Shown here piece after piece: positions 35,143 through 43,520 of a stretch of 64,000 bases of DNA. The notes beneath the pieces are model-generated. The model did no database searches. It worked only from the letters and a program-made list of their open reading frames with translations, and was not told the DNA's origin. The position numbers and the translations under genes are program-made. Position 1 is the stretch's first letter. Each line of letters starts with the position of its first letter. Source of the DNA: Terrisporobacter petrolearius (GTDB lineage Bacteria > Bacillota > Clostridia > Peptostreptococcales > Peptostreptococcaceae); NCBI RefSeq assembly GCF_020748185.1, contig NZ_JAHZMO010000005.1, forward strand, positions 108,469-172,468, read 5' to 3'.

Positions 35143-36444
35143 TTATTCGAATACAGTTTGATCTTCTATTTCAGTTTGTAATGCTTTAAAAGCTTTTGTT
35201 ATAAGATTTCTTCTTATTTTCTTTTCTTCTTCCAATGGTAGTGCTGGATTTCCAAGAGGATGAGGTATTGCTATAGTTGGTACTATTCTATTAGCTCCAA
35301 CTGTTAAAGAAATAGGTACTACTGTACACATGTGTACTACTGGTATTCCAGCTCTTTCTATTTCTTTTACCATCGTTGCTCCGCAACGAGTACAAGTGCC
35401 TCACGTACTAGTTAGAATTACAGCGTCAACGCCATCACACTTCAATTCCTCTGCATATTTTGCCGCAAATCCTTTTGCATTAGCCACTGAAGTTCCATTT
35501 CCTACTGTTGCATAATAATATCTATGAAGTTCTCCTATTACACCTTTCTCAACAAACTCTCTCATCACATCCACAGGTAATACTCTATTTGGATCATCGT
35601 TGGCATAAACTGGGTCATATCCACCATGAGCGGTCTGATGATCTGCGCTACTTAATATTTTAAATCCTTCTAAATCGTATTTACCATATTTTGATGCACT
35701 TGAAGATTCTATATGATCTGGATTTCCTTTTGGAACTATACCTCCAGAAGTAACAAGAGCTATCTTAGCTTTAGATAAGTCCTTAATTGCTACATTTGGA
35801 GCTACTCTATCAAAATCAGGCATTGGATACTCAGTTGTAAATTTTTCATCTTTTAATTTTTTGATAAGCATATTTACTGCTCTCTTAGATCCTCTTTCTT
35901 TGTCAAAGAAATTTTTTCTTATACCATTTGGCATATATCCATCTTCAATAGATGCACCTATTCCTTCTCTCTTTGCCAGTTTAAGAGCGAGAGGTGCCAT
36001 AACTTTAACAGCATCTCTCATACCTACTGCAGAGTTTTTTGTTGGTACCATGTAAACTTTGTCTTTGAACATATCTGCTCCTGGGTTTTCTACATACATA
36101 CCAGTTAATGAAGGTATTCCTAATTCTTCTTTAACTGCAGTAGCTATTGTTCCACAAGCAACACCATATCTACCTGCGTTAAAAGCTGGTCCTGCTATAA
36201 ATACATCTGGATTATACTCCTTAACCATATCCAAAACTACTTTTTTAGCTTCTTCTAAATTTTCATTAAAATAAGAGTCTCCACATATTACTGTAGCTAC
36301 TATTTCAGCCTCTCCTTTAAATGCTGCATTAAAAGCAGCACCTGGCCCTACTATACCATCTCTCACTTCAGGTTTAACATGAGCCATTTCTTCCCCACCT
36401 ATTTGTGCGAAAAATTGATTTATATATTGAACAACTTTTATCAT
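35143..36444 (-). CDS. grdB: Glycine reductase-type component B selenoprotein (copy 2)
   Basis: Second GrdB, 433 residues, with TGA at 35403-35401 as Sec348 in the same STUGTCTRCGATMVKE context. The region after Sec is nearly identical to copy 1, while the first 347 residues differ at roughly one position in six. Changes cluster around residues 150-210 and 290-345. Component B sets substrate choice (glycine, sarcosine or betaine), so the copy could be a second glycine enzyme or a shifted specificity. The start MIKVVQY at 36444 has GGGGG 7 bases upstream. Confidence 0.92.
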
Positions 36445-36463
36445 CTTCAAACCCCCATTCTAC

Positions 36464-37744
36464 CTATCTTGCACTTAATTTATTGAAACCTATTTCATTT
36501 GTAGATCCTGTAATAACTTGAAGTTCTGCAACTATTGAACCGTCTGGTTTTAAACTTCCGTCAAATCCACCAGCTATAACATCTGCAACCTCTGGATATC
36601 CTATTACTTTATCCATTGGAGAAAGTGTAATTAATTCGTTTGCATTTCCTCCTGTTACAACTGCATTTGCTAAAGGATCAGCATCAGCTAATGATTGAGA
36701 TTTTCCATCCCTACCTGCATATTCGTCTGTTATTATTACTGTTTTTATTCCTTTTTCTTCTATCTTTTCACAGTTCATTATTAAGTCAGTGTCTGGATTC
36801 CCAAATCCTTCTTCGTTGATTATTACACCATCAACTCCTAAGAACTCTGCTAATTTAGCACTCCAGTTAGAAGATCTTTCTTTGTCAGCAAGATAAACAT
36901 TCTCGTTTGTTACTATTACACCAACAAAGTTTAACTCTTTACCATGTTTTTCAAATAAATCATGAATAACTGGGTTGTTTACGTGATGATAAGTTGTGTT
37001 TTTGTCACATGCAGAAACACAGTTACCACTTACTATCGCTCCGTCCATTACTTCTGTTGGATAAATCAAAGTAGATATTGTTTTCTTAGCATCTACACCA
37101 TATACATAAGTGTCATGTAATAAACCTTGCGTTTGAAGCATATACACATAAGCTACTCTTGGTAGTTCTGGGTATTTTTTGTATCCTTCAATTATTGAAT
37201 CTGTTTCATAAACTTCTACTTCATCTGGAGTTATATCTTTAGCTAATTCTCCTAAGTATATAGCTGCTTTATATCCTGCAAATCTTAAAGCTGCTTCATG
37301 GTTATGTTGTTTTAATCCATCAATTGGCTCACAAACTACTACTAAGTTACAAAGCTTAGAAAATGGAGTATATTTTGCACCTTCGCCGCTCATATCAATA
37401 ATACCCTCTTGAAATCCAACTATCTTACCTGTTGTAACTACCGCTGAACCTTTAAGTACATTAGTTTTTCCGCTACCTACAGTAGTAACTTTACTAATCA
37501 TACCTGGGAATATTCCTCCTAGTCCTTCAACCTTTACCCTTGGTTCTATTACATCTTTAACTGGCATTATACGTGTACTATCTCCCGGTCTAGCAATCTC
37601 TAATTCAACAGATTTAATATTTTCATCTTCCATTAATAAGTCTATTAATTCTTGCTTATTAACATAGATAACACCATTTTCTACTTTTGAAACATCTGAA
37701 AAGCATATGTCATTTACCTTTACATATCCTAATTCTAATTTCAA
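36464..37744 (-). CDS. grdE: Glycine reductase-type component B proprotein GrdE (copy 2)
   Basis: 426 residues, the same length as copy 1 and about 92% identical by my count. It keeps the Asn241-Cys242 processing site (SGNCVSACDKNTTYHH) and the TTG start (37744) behind GGAGGTG. It is the first gene after the second glycine riboswitch, with no grdX before it. The pair grdE2-grdB2 would yield a complete component B that must share GrdA, GrdC-GrdD and the thioredoxins of the downstream operon. Confidence 0.93.
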   Translation of the reverse strand: MKLELGYVKVNDICFSDVSKVENGVIYVNKQELIDLLMEDENIKSVELEIARPGDSTRIMPVKDVIEPRVKVEGLGGIFPGMISKVTTVGSGKTNVLKGSAVVTTGKIVGFQEGIIDMSGEGAKYTPFSKLCNLVVVCEPIDGLKQHNHEAALRFAGYKAAIYLGELAKDITPDEVEVYETDSIIEGYKKYPELPRVAYVYMLQTQGLLHDTYVYGVDAKKTISTLIYPTEVMDGAIVSGNCVSACDKNTTYHHVNNPVIHDLFEKHGKELNFVGVIVTNENVYLADKERSSNWSAKLAEFLGVDGVIINEEGFGNPDTDLIMNCEKIEEKGIKTVIITDEYAGRDGKSQSLADADPLANAVVTGGNANELITLSPMDKVIGYPEVADVIAGGFDGSLKPDGSIVAELQVITGSTNEIGFNKLSAR

Positions 37745-37896
37745 AATAATCACCTCCAAATATTTTAATTTCTAACTAGGTTTAACATGATTATTTAAAA
37801 GTCCATTTAAGACTTATAAATCTTTTTTATTTAAATCTTTTGAAATAATTTATATGCGACATGGGACAGATGTGTTAAAATATCAAAATTTTGCAA
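37745..37896. other. Leader between riboswitch 2 and grdE2
   Basis: About 150 bases of untranslated leader, AT-rich, with no ORF. It occupies the place where grdX stands in the other operon. Confidence 0.4.
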
Positions 37897-38115
37897 CAAA
37901 AAAAGCAGAAAGTAAGATAGCTTTCTGCTCTGTATTTAACCTGAGAGTTTCCTCTAAAAGAGTTGCCCCTTCGGTGCAATATGCTTTATCCTGTTGTATT
38001 ATTTGCTTTCCAGAGTTAAGTCCTGCTACGGTCCTTTTGCCTGAGATCATCTTAAGCACTCGCTTAGCACTAAATTATTCCTTCGGCTCTTAATTTAATA
38101 AGTCTCTCCCGCAGT
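37897..38115 (-). ncRNA. Tandem glycine riboswitch upstream of grdE2
   Basis: Second tandem glycine aptamer on the minus strand. CGGGAGAGAC (38111-38102), GAGCCGAAGGA, GATCTCAGGCAAAAGGACCG form aptamer 1. ACTCTGGAAAG, GCACCGAAGGGGCAACTC and AACTCTCAGGTTAAATACAG form aptamer 2. The terminator hairpin GCAGAAAG / CTTTCTGC (37905-37928) is followed by seven Ts, a stronger terminator than in the grdX copy. The inter-aptamer and P3 loop sequences differ while the glycine-binding cores are conserved. Confidence 0.93.
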
Positions 38116-38275
38116 AATCAACCTTTATAATATGTATTTTTAATAACATATTTGTTTATTAGAAAAATAGGATATAAAAATTTTTTACACTTGTTTTATA
38201 AATTATTTTTATATTACTTATATTATATAAATATTTTCTATAATTTTCAATAAGTTTTCTAATTTTTTATAACAA
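38116..38275. other. Promoter region of the grdE2 operon
   Basis: AT-rich, non-coding. It should contain the promoter of the second riboswitch transcript. No strong box could be assigned. Confidence 0.35.
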
Positions 38276-38328
38276 TAAAAAAGGAATATCACAGTACAAG
38301 TAAAACCTTATCCGTGATATTCCTTTTT
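38276..38328 (-). terminator. Rho-independent terminator downstream of the ROK kinase gene
   Basis: Stem AAAAAGGAATATCAC / GTGATATTCCTTTTT with a loop of about 22 bases, 90 bases past the ROK gene. Confidence 0.85.
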
Positions 38329-38417
38329 AATATGTGGTTAAGTCATTAAACTAAGCTTCAAATATAGTATTTCCTTATTTCACAACTTTCATTACATTAA
38401 TATTTTTAGTATCCTAA

Positions 38418-39359
38418 CTAAATTTCACTTGCTAATTTTGCTCCTCCAAATATACCTGCATCATTTCCTAATGTTGCTAATTTAAACTCTGTATCGGCAG
38501 TTGCATGGAAAGCATTTTGTGAGTAATGTTTTTTTATATTCTCCAATAACATATCTCCCGCTTTTGAAACTCCACCACCTATAACAAAAACCTCTGGGTT
38601 ACAAATACAAGATATATTTGATAAAGCGCGACCTAATATAGAGCTAAACTTCTCTACAACTCTAACAGACAATTCATCATTTTCTTTGGCAAAATCAAAT
38701 ACATCTTTAGCTGTAATATTTTCAATATTTCTTAATTTAGATTCACAACTTTCTTTTTCTAAAATTTCTCTTCCTAATCTTGCTATTCCAGTTGCTGAAG
38801 CATATTGTTCTAAACAACCTTTTCTACCACAATTGCAACTTATTTTTTCATGAGGATTAACATTCATATGACCAATCTCGCCACCAGAACCAGTGTATCC
38901 AGCTATTACATTATTATTTATAATAACTCCTCCACCTACTCCAGTTCCTAAAGTAACCATTATCATATTTTTGTATCCTTTTCCTCCACCCTTATACATT
39001 TCACCTAGTGCAGCAATATTTGCATCATTTGCCACTTTTATAGGAATTCTCAATAATTCTTCTAAAGTTATTGACACGTTAAATACTTGCCATCCTAAAT
39101 TTACACTTCCCAATATAGTTCTATCATCTTTCACAGGTCCTGGCACTCCAACTCCTGCTCCTAATAATTCATCTTTAGATATATTTCTTTCTTCTAATAA
39201 GCTATTTATAGACTCTGTAATATCAGATAAAATATATTTTCCATTATCTATCTTTCTAGTTTCAATTTCCCACTTATGCAATAATTCACCTTCAATATTA
39301 AATAAACCAAGTTTTACTGTAGTTCCTCCTATATCAATTCCTAACGAATATTTCTTCAT
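38418..39359 (-). CDS. ROK family glucokinase
   Basis: 313-residue sugar kinase of the ROK family. The phosphate motif GIDIGGTTVKLG starts at residue 6, the catalytic Asp is in KVANDANIAALGE, and the zinc-binding site is CNCGRKGCLEQYAS, diagnostic for ROK. The ATP-binding glycines follow in FVIGGGVSKAG. Most likely phosphorylates glucose to glucose-6-phosphate. GGAGGGG precedes the ATG. It lies 43 bases downstream of a LacI-type regulator, which may control it. Confidence 0.9.
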   Translation of the reverse strand: MKKYSLGIDIGGTTVKLGLFNIEGELLHKWEIETRKIDNGKYILSDITESINSLLEERNISKDELLGAGVGVPGPVKDDRTILGSVNLGWQVFNVSITLEELLRIPIKVANDANIAALGEMYKGGGKGYKNMIMVTLGTGVGGGVIINNNVIAGYTGSGGEIGHMNVNPHEKISCNCGRKGCLEQYASATGIARLGREILEKESCESKLRNIENITAKDVFDFAKENDELSVRVVEKFSSILGRALSNISCICNPEVFVIGGGVSKAGDMLLENIKKHYSQNAFHATADTEFKLATLGNDAGIFGGAKLASEI

Positions 39360-39401
39360 ATATACCCCTCCTATTTGCTATATTTATTGATTGATTTAAC
39401 T

Positions 39402-40073
39402 TTAAATATTTCTATTATATAAAACCTTACTTTTCATTTTATCTACTAAAGATTCTTTTTCAATTAACTTTGTGTTTATTATATAGTATTTTTCACCTGG
39501 ATCTTTACTTTCCAATTTATCCATCATTATTTTAGCTACATATTGGCCTAAATATTTTCCATTTGCCTCATGTATGGACTTCTCATCCTCATCTTCAAAG
39601 AACAGTGCATTTTCTAAATCTTGATTTATACTTACTGAAACAAAAGGAAACTCTGTATCCTTTAAAAACTCAGTAGTAACTTTATCTTCTTCCTCATGAA
39701 ATAATAAAATTCCTTCAACAAAGTTACTTTGTATGAACCTATTAATCCAGGTATCATCATCTTCTTTAAAAGCATACATAATAAAATAATCTCTATCTTT
39801 TGCACAATTGCTTATACCTCTAAAAACTTGAAGAAAGAAAGGATGGTAAAAGGAATCACAAATCCATTGTGGTATAATTACTGCTAATATCTTCGTTCTT
39901 TTGTTTGCCAGACCTCTTGCCATTTCATTTGGAACATAGTTTAGTTTTTTTACTGCGTCCCAAACCTTTGTTTTTGTCTTTTTACTAATTTTGCTACTAT
40001 CTGAAAGTACTCTAGATACTGTAGAAACAGCAACATTAGCTTCTTTGGCTACATCTTTAATTGTAACTTTCAT
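39402..40073 (-). CDS. LacI family regulator with large internal deletion
   Basis: Transcription regulator with an intact LacI DNA-binding head (TIKDVAKEANVAVSTVSRVL, then NYVPNEMARGLANKRT) and the first half of the ligand domain (to about residue 165, EFPFVSVSINQD). It then jumps to the extreme C-terminal segment (KYLGQYVAKIMMDKLE, LIEKESL). At about 223 residues it is over 100 residues shorter than the family's usual 330-340. Most of the second ligand subdomain is missing, while the reading frame is kept. It may be non-inducible or non-functional. The start at 40073 follows GAGGAG. Confidence 0.8.
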   Translation of the reverse strand: MKVTIKDVAKEANVAVSTVSRVLSDSSKISKKTKTKVWDAVKKLNYVPNEMARGLANKRTKILAVIIPQWICDSFYHPFFLQVFRGISNCAKDRDYFIMYAFKEDDDTWINRFIQSNFVEGILLFHEEEDKVTTEFLKDTEFPFVSVSINQDLENALFFEDEDEKSIHEANGKYLGQYVAKIMMDKLESKDPGEKYYIINTKLIEKESLVDKMKSKVLYNRNI

Positions 40074-40212
40074 CCTCATCTCCTCAATTTATATAACATT
40101 TTTAATTTATTGTAACTATATTCTTCTTCATTATATTATATTTTAAGTTATAATCAAATACTTCTACTTAGGAAGTTTTATTCTCATACAAAAATCTTTA
40201 CTATTTCTGCAC

Positions 40213-40258
40213 TAAAAAAGCCCTCTTTTTTATTTCCTAATTACTTAAAAAGAGGACC
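40213..40258 (-). terminator. Rho-independent terminator after the amrS remnant
   Basis: Stem GCCCTCTTTTT / AAAAAGAGGAC with T-run on the minus strand. Confidence 0.75.
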
Positions 40259-40263
40259 TTGTT

Positions 40264-40488
40264 TTAAAATACTATGTTTATATATTCCTTACAATTAGGG
40301 CACTTATCACCTTTTACATGAGAATTTGTTGTGTAAATATCCATAGTTTGGACAATAGGTATATTGTTTTTTACAATTCTAATTTTGCATACTCCGTATT
40401 TTACTTCACTTAAAAAGCAACTATGAGGGCAAAGATAGCATTCTATACAACTGTCTTCCTATTTGTAAAATCTTAGCTTTTCTTCCAT
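40264..40488 (-). pseudogene. Remnant of AmmeMemoRadiSam radical SAM protein
   Basis: Starts with ATG directly after the stop of the upstream fusion gene (TAGATG). It reads MEEKLRFYK, then an in-frame TAG. Beyond it the same frame continues EDSCIECYLCPHSCFLSEVK and YGVCKIR, which matches the Cys-rich N-terminus of AmrS, and ends GDKCPNCKEYINIVF, which matches its C-terminus. About 75 codons remain of the roughly 300 or more expected, and the radical SAM CxxxCxxC core is absent. The gene is therefore dead: one nonsense change plus a large internal deletion. Its place next to amrB-amrA supports the identification. Confidence 0.82.
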
Positions 40489-41898
40489 CTATTCACCTTC
40501 TTTGTATCTTGTTACCTGAAACCTTTCTATTTCATATTCTTCTTTTGGATTTATTCCAGCTTTTTCACAAGCTATTTGAAGTTGATAATCTACAGTGTCT
40601 ACTCCCTCTAAGTCAGGAAGCAATAATCCTTTTTTATGACCTTGAATAACTATAACTCCATATTTTTTAGGGTCTAATTCTTCTTTTGTAGATTTATGAG
40701 GTCTACTAAGTACATCTACTGATATATCTATATCTAATAACTCATTTTCTGTAACACTTGGAAATCTTGGATCATGAACGGCAGCTTCCACTGAATTTTT
40801 TATTATTTCTTCCGCTATGGAATCTGTTGTTGGCAAAAGAGTTCCAATACAACCTCTTAAATTTCCAAATTTTTTTAAAGATACAAATACTCCACCCTTT
40901 TCTTTGCTAAGTTCTTTTGGTAATTCACTTGGTTTTGCTATAAAATGACCATAAGTATAATAATGATTTAAACTTTCCCTAGCTATTTTTACATATAAGT
41001 TACTGTTGGATAATTTTTTACTATAAAGCTCTTTTTTCATATTAATTAATTGTTCAAAATTACTATGGTTGTTTAACTCATTATGAAAAGCCATTACTCC
41101 ATATCCTACTCCAAAGGGTCCTTCGTAAGATAATAATTTACCTCTAACTTTTTCTCCTTCCATAGCTCCAAGCATTATAAATACAGATTTTAGCCCACAT
41201 TCTTCTGCACATTCTACCATATATTTATCCATATTAAATATGCTTAACACATCACCTTTTTGTAAGTTATCTAACAATAATTCATCAAATTTTGAACCTT
41301 CTGAAGAATACTCATAAGGCCCATCTTCACTTAATCTATGAGACAAATCTCCACTTGCAATTAACACAATCTTTTTATTTAAATTCTTAGCACTTTCTCT
41401 TATTGCCATACCAAACTTATACAACTCAATATGGCTAAGGGCTGCATATGTAACATGAACTATTTTGTATTTTTTATAATACTTATTTATAAAATACATA
41501 GGTATCATGGCTCCATGATCTAGTTCATATTTTCTATTGAATTTTTTTAAAATATTTGAATCTATCCCTGCTACCGATATGTTTTGTCTATTGCAAGTAT
41601 CGATAAGCACTTCATTAAATTCTTTGTCAATTCTTCCTTCTATGTAAGTGTCAAATTCTCTAAATTGACTAAAATCTCCCTTTATGTGTTCTTCATTGGA
41701 AATTGCAAGAGCATCTGAAAACATAGTTCCATGAGGAGTTATAATTACCACAGTTTCTGGCTCTAATTTACTTATTTCTTCTCCTACTTGATTACAAGCA
41801 TCAATAGTGTTTTGTATTTCTCTTTCTTGCCCCTTACCTACAGATGGGATTATCAATGGTGGATGGGGCATTAAGTAATATCTTAATATGTTTTCCAT
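40489..41898 (-). CDS. AmmeMemoRadiSam fusion protein (LigB/MEMO-like + AMMECR1)
   Basis: 469-residue soluble protein of unknown biochemical role. Residues 1 to about 270 form a class III extradiol-dioxygenase/MEMO-like domain (YYLMPHPPLIIPSVG, VVIITPHGTMFSD, LDHGAMIPMYFI, LIASGDLSHRL), with conserved His residues where metal ligands lie. Residues about 290-468 form an AMMECR1 domain with the signature FGNLRGCIGTLLP and VHDPRFPSV. This fusion is normal in Firmicutes. The usual third partner, a radical SAM enzyme, is the decayed gene immediately downstream. The start at 41898 follows GAGGTG. Confidence 0.9.
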   Translation of the reverse strand: MENILRYYLMPHPPLIIPSVGKGQEREIQNTIDACNQVGEEISKLEPETVVIITPHGTMFSDALAISNEEHIKGDFSQFREFDTYIEGRIDKEFNEVLIDTCNRQNISVAGIDSNILKKFNRKYELDHGAMIPMYFINKYYKKYKIVHVTYAALSHIELYKFGMAIRESAKNLNKKIVLIASGDLSHRLSEDGPYEYSSEGSKFDELLLDNLQKGDVLSIFNMDKYMVECAEECGLKSVFIMLGAMEGEKVRGKLLSYEGPFGVGYGVMAFHNELNNHSNFEQLINMKKELYSKKLSNSNLYVKIARESLNHYYTYGHFIAKPSELPKELSKEKGGVFVSLKKFGNLRGCIGTLLPTTDSIAEEIIKNSVEAAVHDPRFPSVTENELLDIDISVDVLSRPHKSTKEELDPKKYGVIVIQGHKKGLLLPDLEGVDTVDYQLQIACEKAGINPKEEYEIERFQVTRYKEGE

Positions 41899-42050
41899 AA
41901 TATACACCTCGCTTTATATTTAGAATATATCATCTTATTATTTTGCCTTTTTTTAAGTAATATTTTTCAAGACAAAAAAATCCTTATTATAGATGTTTTA
42001 GAATTGTACCAAGATACCCTCTTTTTTTCTATAATAAGGTTCAAATTTTA

Positions 42051-42158
42051 TTATTTAATTTTATCATGAGTACTTCCATACTTTGATACTATCACCCCAC
42101 CAAGTGAATGACCGCCTATCTCCCAAGTGTCTATTTTCCATTCCCATCTATCTCTTTA
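42051..42158 (-). pseudogene. Fragment of an alpha/beta-hydrolase gene
   Basis: A 35-codon stretch ending in TAA at 42051 reads DRWEWKIDTWEIGGHSLGGV and IVSKYGSTHDKIK. The GGHSLGG nucleophile-elbow motif is typical of alpha/beta hydrolases. No start codon, upstream domain or downstream catalytic residues remain. It appears to be a decayed gene fragment in an otherwise empty 570-base gap. Confidence 0.45.
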
Positions 42159-42230
42159 TATAAATATACTCATTATTAAATAATATATCATAAAAACTAA
42201 ATCACTTAAATTTTTTAGTATTTATAAGTA

Positions 42231-42300
42231 AAAAATTCGCTTCGCTCATGTCGCCAACGAGATGCCTTCGCTATCGCTTTAGGCAACTCCGTTGCTCAAA
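42231..42300. repeat. Dispersed intergenic repeat (TTCGCTTCGCTCATGTCGCC type)
   Basis: Begins AAAAATTCGCTTCGCTCATG, continues TCGCCAACGAG and ends ACTCCGTTGCTCAAA. The same opening and closing sequences occur at 63734-63782 around a shorter centre, and the closing CCGTTGCTCAA occurs at 5909. The surrounding sequence is AT-rich, so the element stands out by GC content. Confidence 0.6.
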
Positions 42301-42391
42301 AATACATTTTTTACATTTCCTAAATGACTTGATATAACTTGATTCCAGAGTTTATCAACAGCGTAAACTTAACTATAATTTCCTTAAATGT

Positions 42392-42433
42392 AAAAAAGAC
42401 TATGAAATTTAGGTAATTTTCATAGTCTTTAAA
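42392..42433 (-). terminator. Terminator after the siderophore-binding protein gene
   Basis: Stem AAAGACTATGAAA / TTTCATAGTCTTT (42396-42430) with a T-run on the minus strand. Confidence 0.85.
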
Positions 42434-42476
42434 GTTTATTTGCATTATAATCTTAATTTTTAATCAGATAAGTGTA

Positions 42477-43430
42477 TTATTTTATTGCCTTTGCTATTTC
42501 ATCTATCATGATGTTTGTTGATTCGATACCACCAGTCATTGTATACCATACTGCAGAATCTAAGTATACTATCTTATCATTTTTAGCAACATCTGTTTTG
42601 TTCATTATTTCATTATCAAATAAAGTTTTCGCACTTTCACCTTTACCTGTTACTGCTCCCCTATCTACAACAAACACATAGTCTGAATTATTTTCTAAGA
42701 AATATTCAAATGTTATTTGTTGTCCATGAGTAGATTCTTCTATATTTTTATCTAGTTGTTTAAATCCTAAGTCACTATATATTATTCCATATCTTGAAGC
42801 TTGTGAGAATAAACTTACTCCACCTTCATTTGCCATAACTACTGAAGCTGATACTCCTTTTTCACTTACTTCTTTCTTTAAATCAGATACTTTCTTTTCT
42901 ATTTCATTTAATGCTTTTTTTACTTCATCTTGTTTATCAAATAGATTTCCTATATCTGTTGCAACAGCTGAAAATGAATCCATATAGTTTTGACCATCTA
43001 CTTCTAAGTATACTGTTGGCGCTATTTCTTTAAATGAATCTATTTGCTCTGCCTGTCTTCCTCCTATTATTATTAAGTCTGGATTTAATGCTTCTACTGC
43101 TTCAAAGTCAGGCTCTTTTAAAGCACCAACATTTGCGTATTTATCATCTGCATAAACTGATAATATTTCTGGCAAAGTTCCACTCTTAGGTAGTCCAACT
43201 ATCTCAACATCTAAATTTTTTAATATATCTGCCACTCCATAATCAAATACTACTACTCTTTTCGGATTTTTACTTAATTCAACTTTTTCACCATTAGCAT
43301 CTGTCACTGATATTTTAGTTGTTGCTTTGCTATTTGAGTCAGTATCTTTTTGTTTTTTCATTCCTATTGAGAATATACCTATTATTGCTATTAGTACTAT
43401 ACTAATTATTAGTGCTATTTTTTTGTTCAT
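42477..43430 (-). CDS. Iron-siderophore ABC transporter substrate-binding protein
   Basis: 317-residue extracellular binding protein of the FecB/CeuE (helical backbone) family. Motifs include KNPKRVVVFDYGVADILKNL, PDLIIIGGRQAEQ, APTVYLEV and VDRGAVTGKGES. The N-terminus is a hydrophobic helix (residues 5-22, IALIISIVLIAIIGIFSIGM) with no lipobox cysteine, so it is probably held by an uncleaved anchor instead of lipid. It lies downstream of the ATPase gene, with its own Fur-like box in the 90-base gap. Closest in type to the YclQ/CeuE catecholate binders, judged by eye. Confidence 0.88.
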   Translation of the reverse strand: MNKKIALIISIVLIAIIGIFSIGMKKQKDTDSNSKATTKISVTDANGEKVELSKNPKRVVVFDYGVADILKNLDVEIVGLPKSGTLPEILSVYADDKYANVGALKEPDFEAVEALNPDLIIIGGRQAEQIDSFKEIAPTVYLEVDGQNYMDSFSAVATDIGNLFDKQDEVKKALNEIEKKVSDLKKEVSEKGVSASVVMANEGGVSLFSQASRYGIIYSDLGFKQLDKNIEESTHGQQITFEYFLENNSDYVFVVDRGAVTGKGESAKTLFDNEIMNKTDVAKNDKIVYLDSAVWYTMTGGIESTNIMIDEIAKAIK

Positions 43431-43455
43431 TTTGTCATCTCTCCTTTTTTATATA

Positions 43456-43472
43456 GATAATCATTATCATTT
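43456..43472. promoter_or_regulatory. Fur box upstream of the binding-protein gene
   Basis: GATAATCATTATCATTT matches the Fur consensus core GATAATNATTATC. It lies between the ATPase gene and the substrate-binding gene, 26 bases before the latter's start, so the binding protein can be made separately under iron limitation. Confidence 0.75.
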
Positions 43473-43520
43473 ATTTTATATTTTTTTACTGGCATTTCAG
43501 CCAGTATATTTTAAACCTTA

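Noticed and set aside
37854..38093. Plus-strand 79-codon ORF at 37854-38093
   Set aside because: It lies antisense to the second glycine riboswitch; its open frame is explained by the conserved RNA sequence.
40459..40461. In-frame TAG in the amrS remnant as a possible recoded codon (pyrrolysine)
   Set aside because: The radical SAM core is missing as well, so the gene is broken regardless. TAG is also used as a normal stop in the gene immediately before it.
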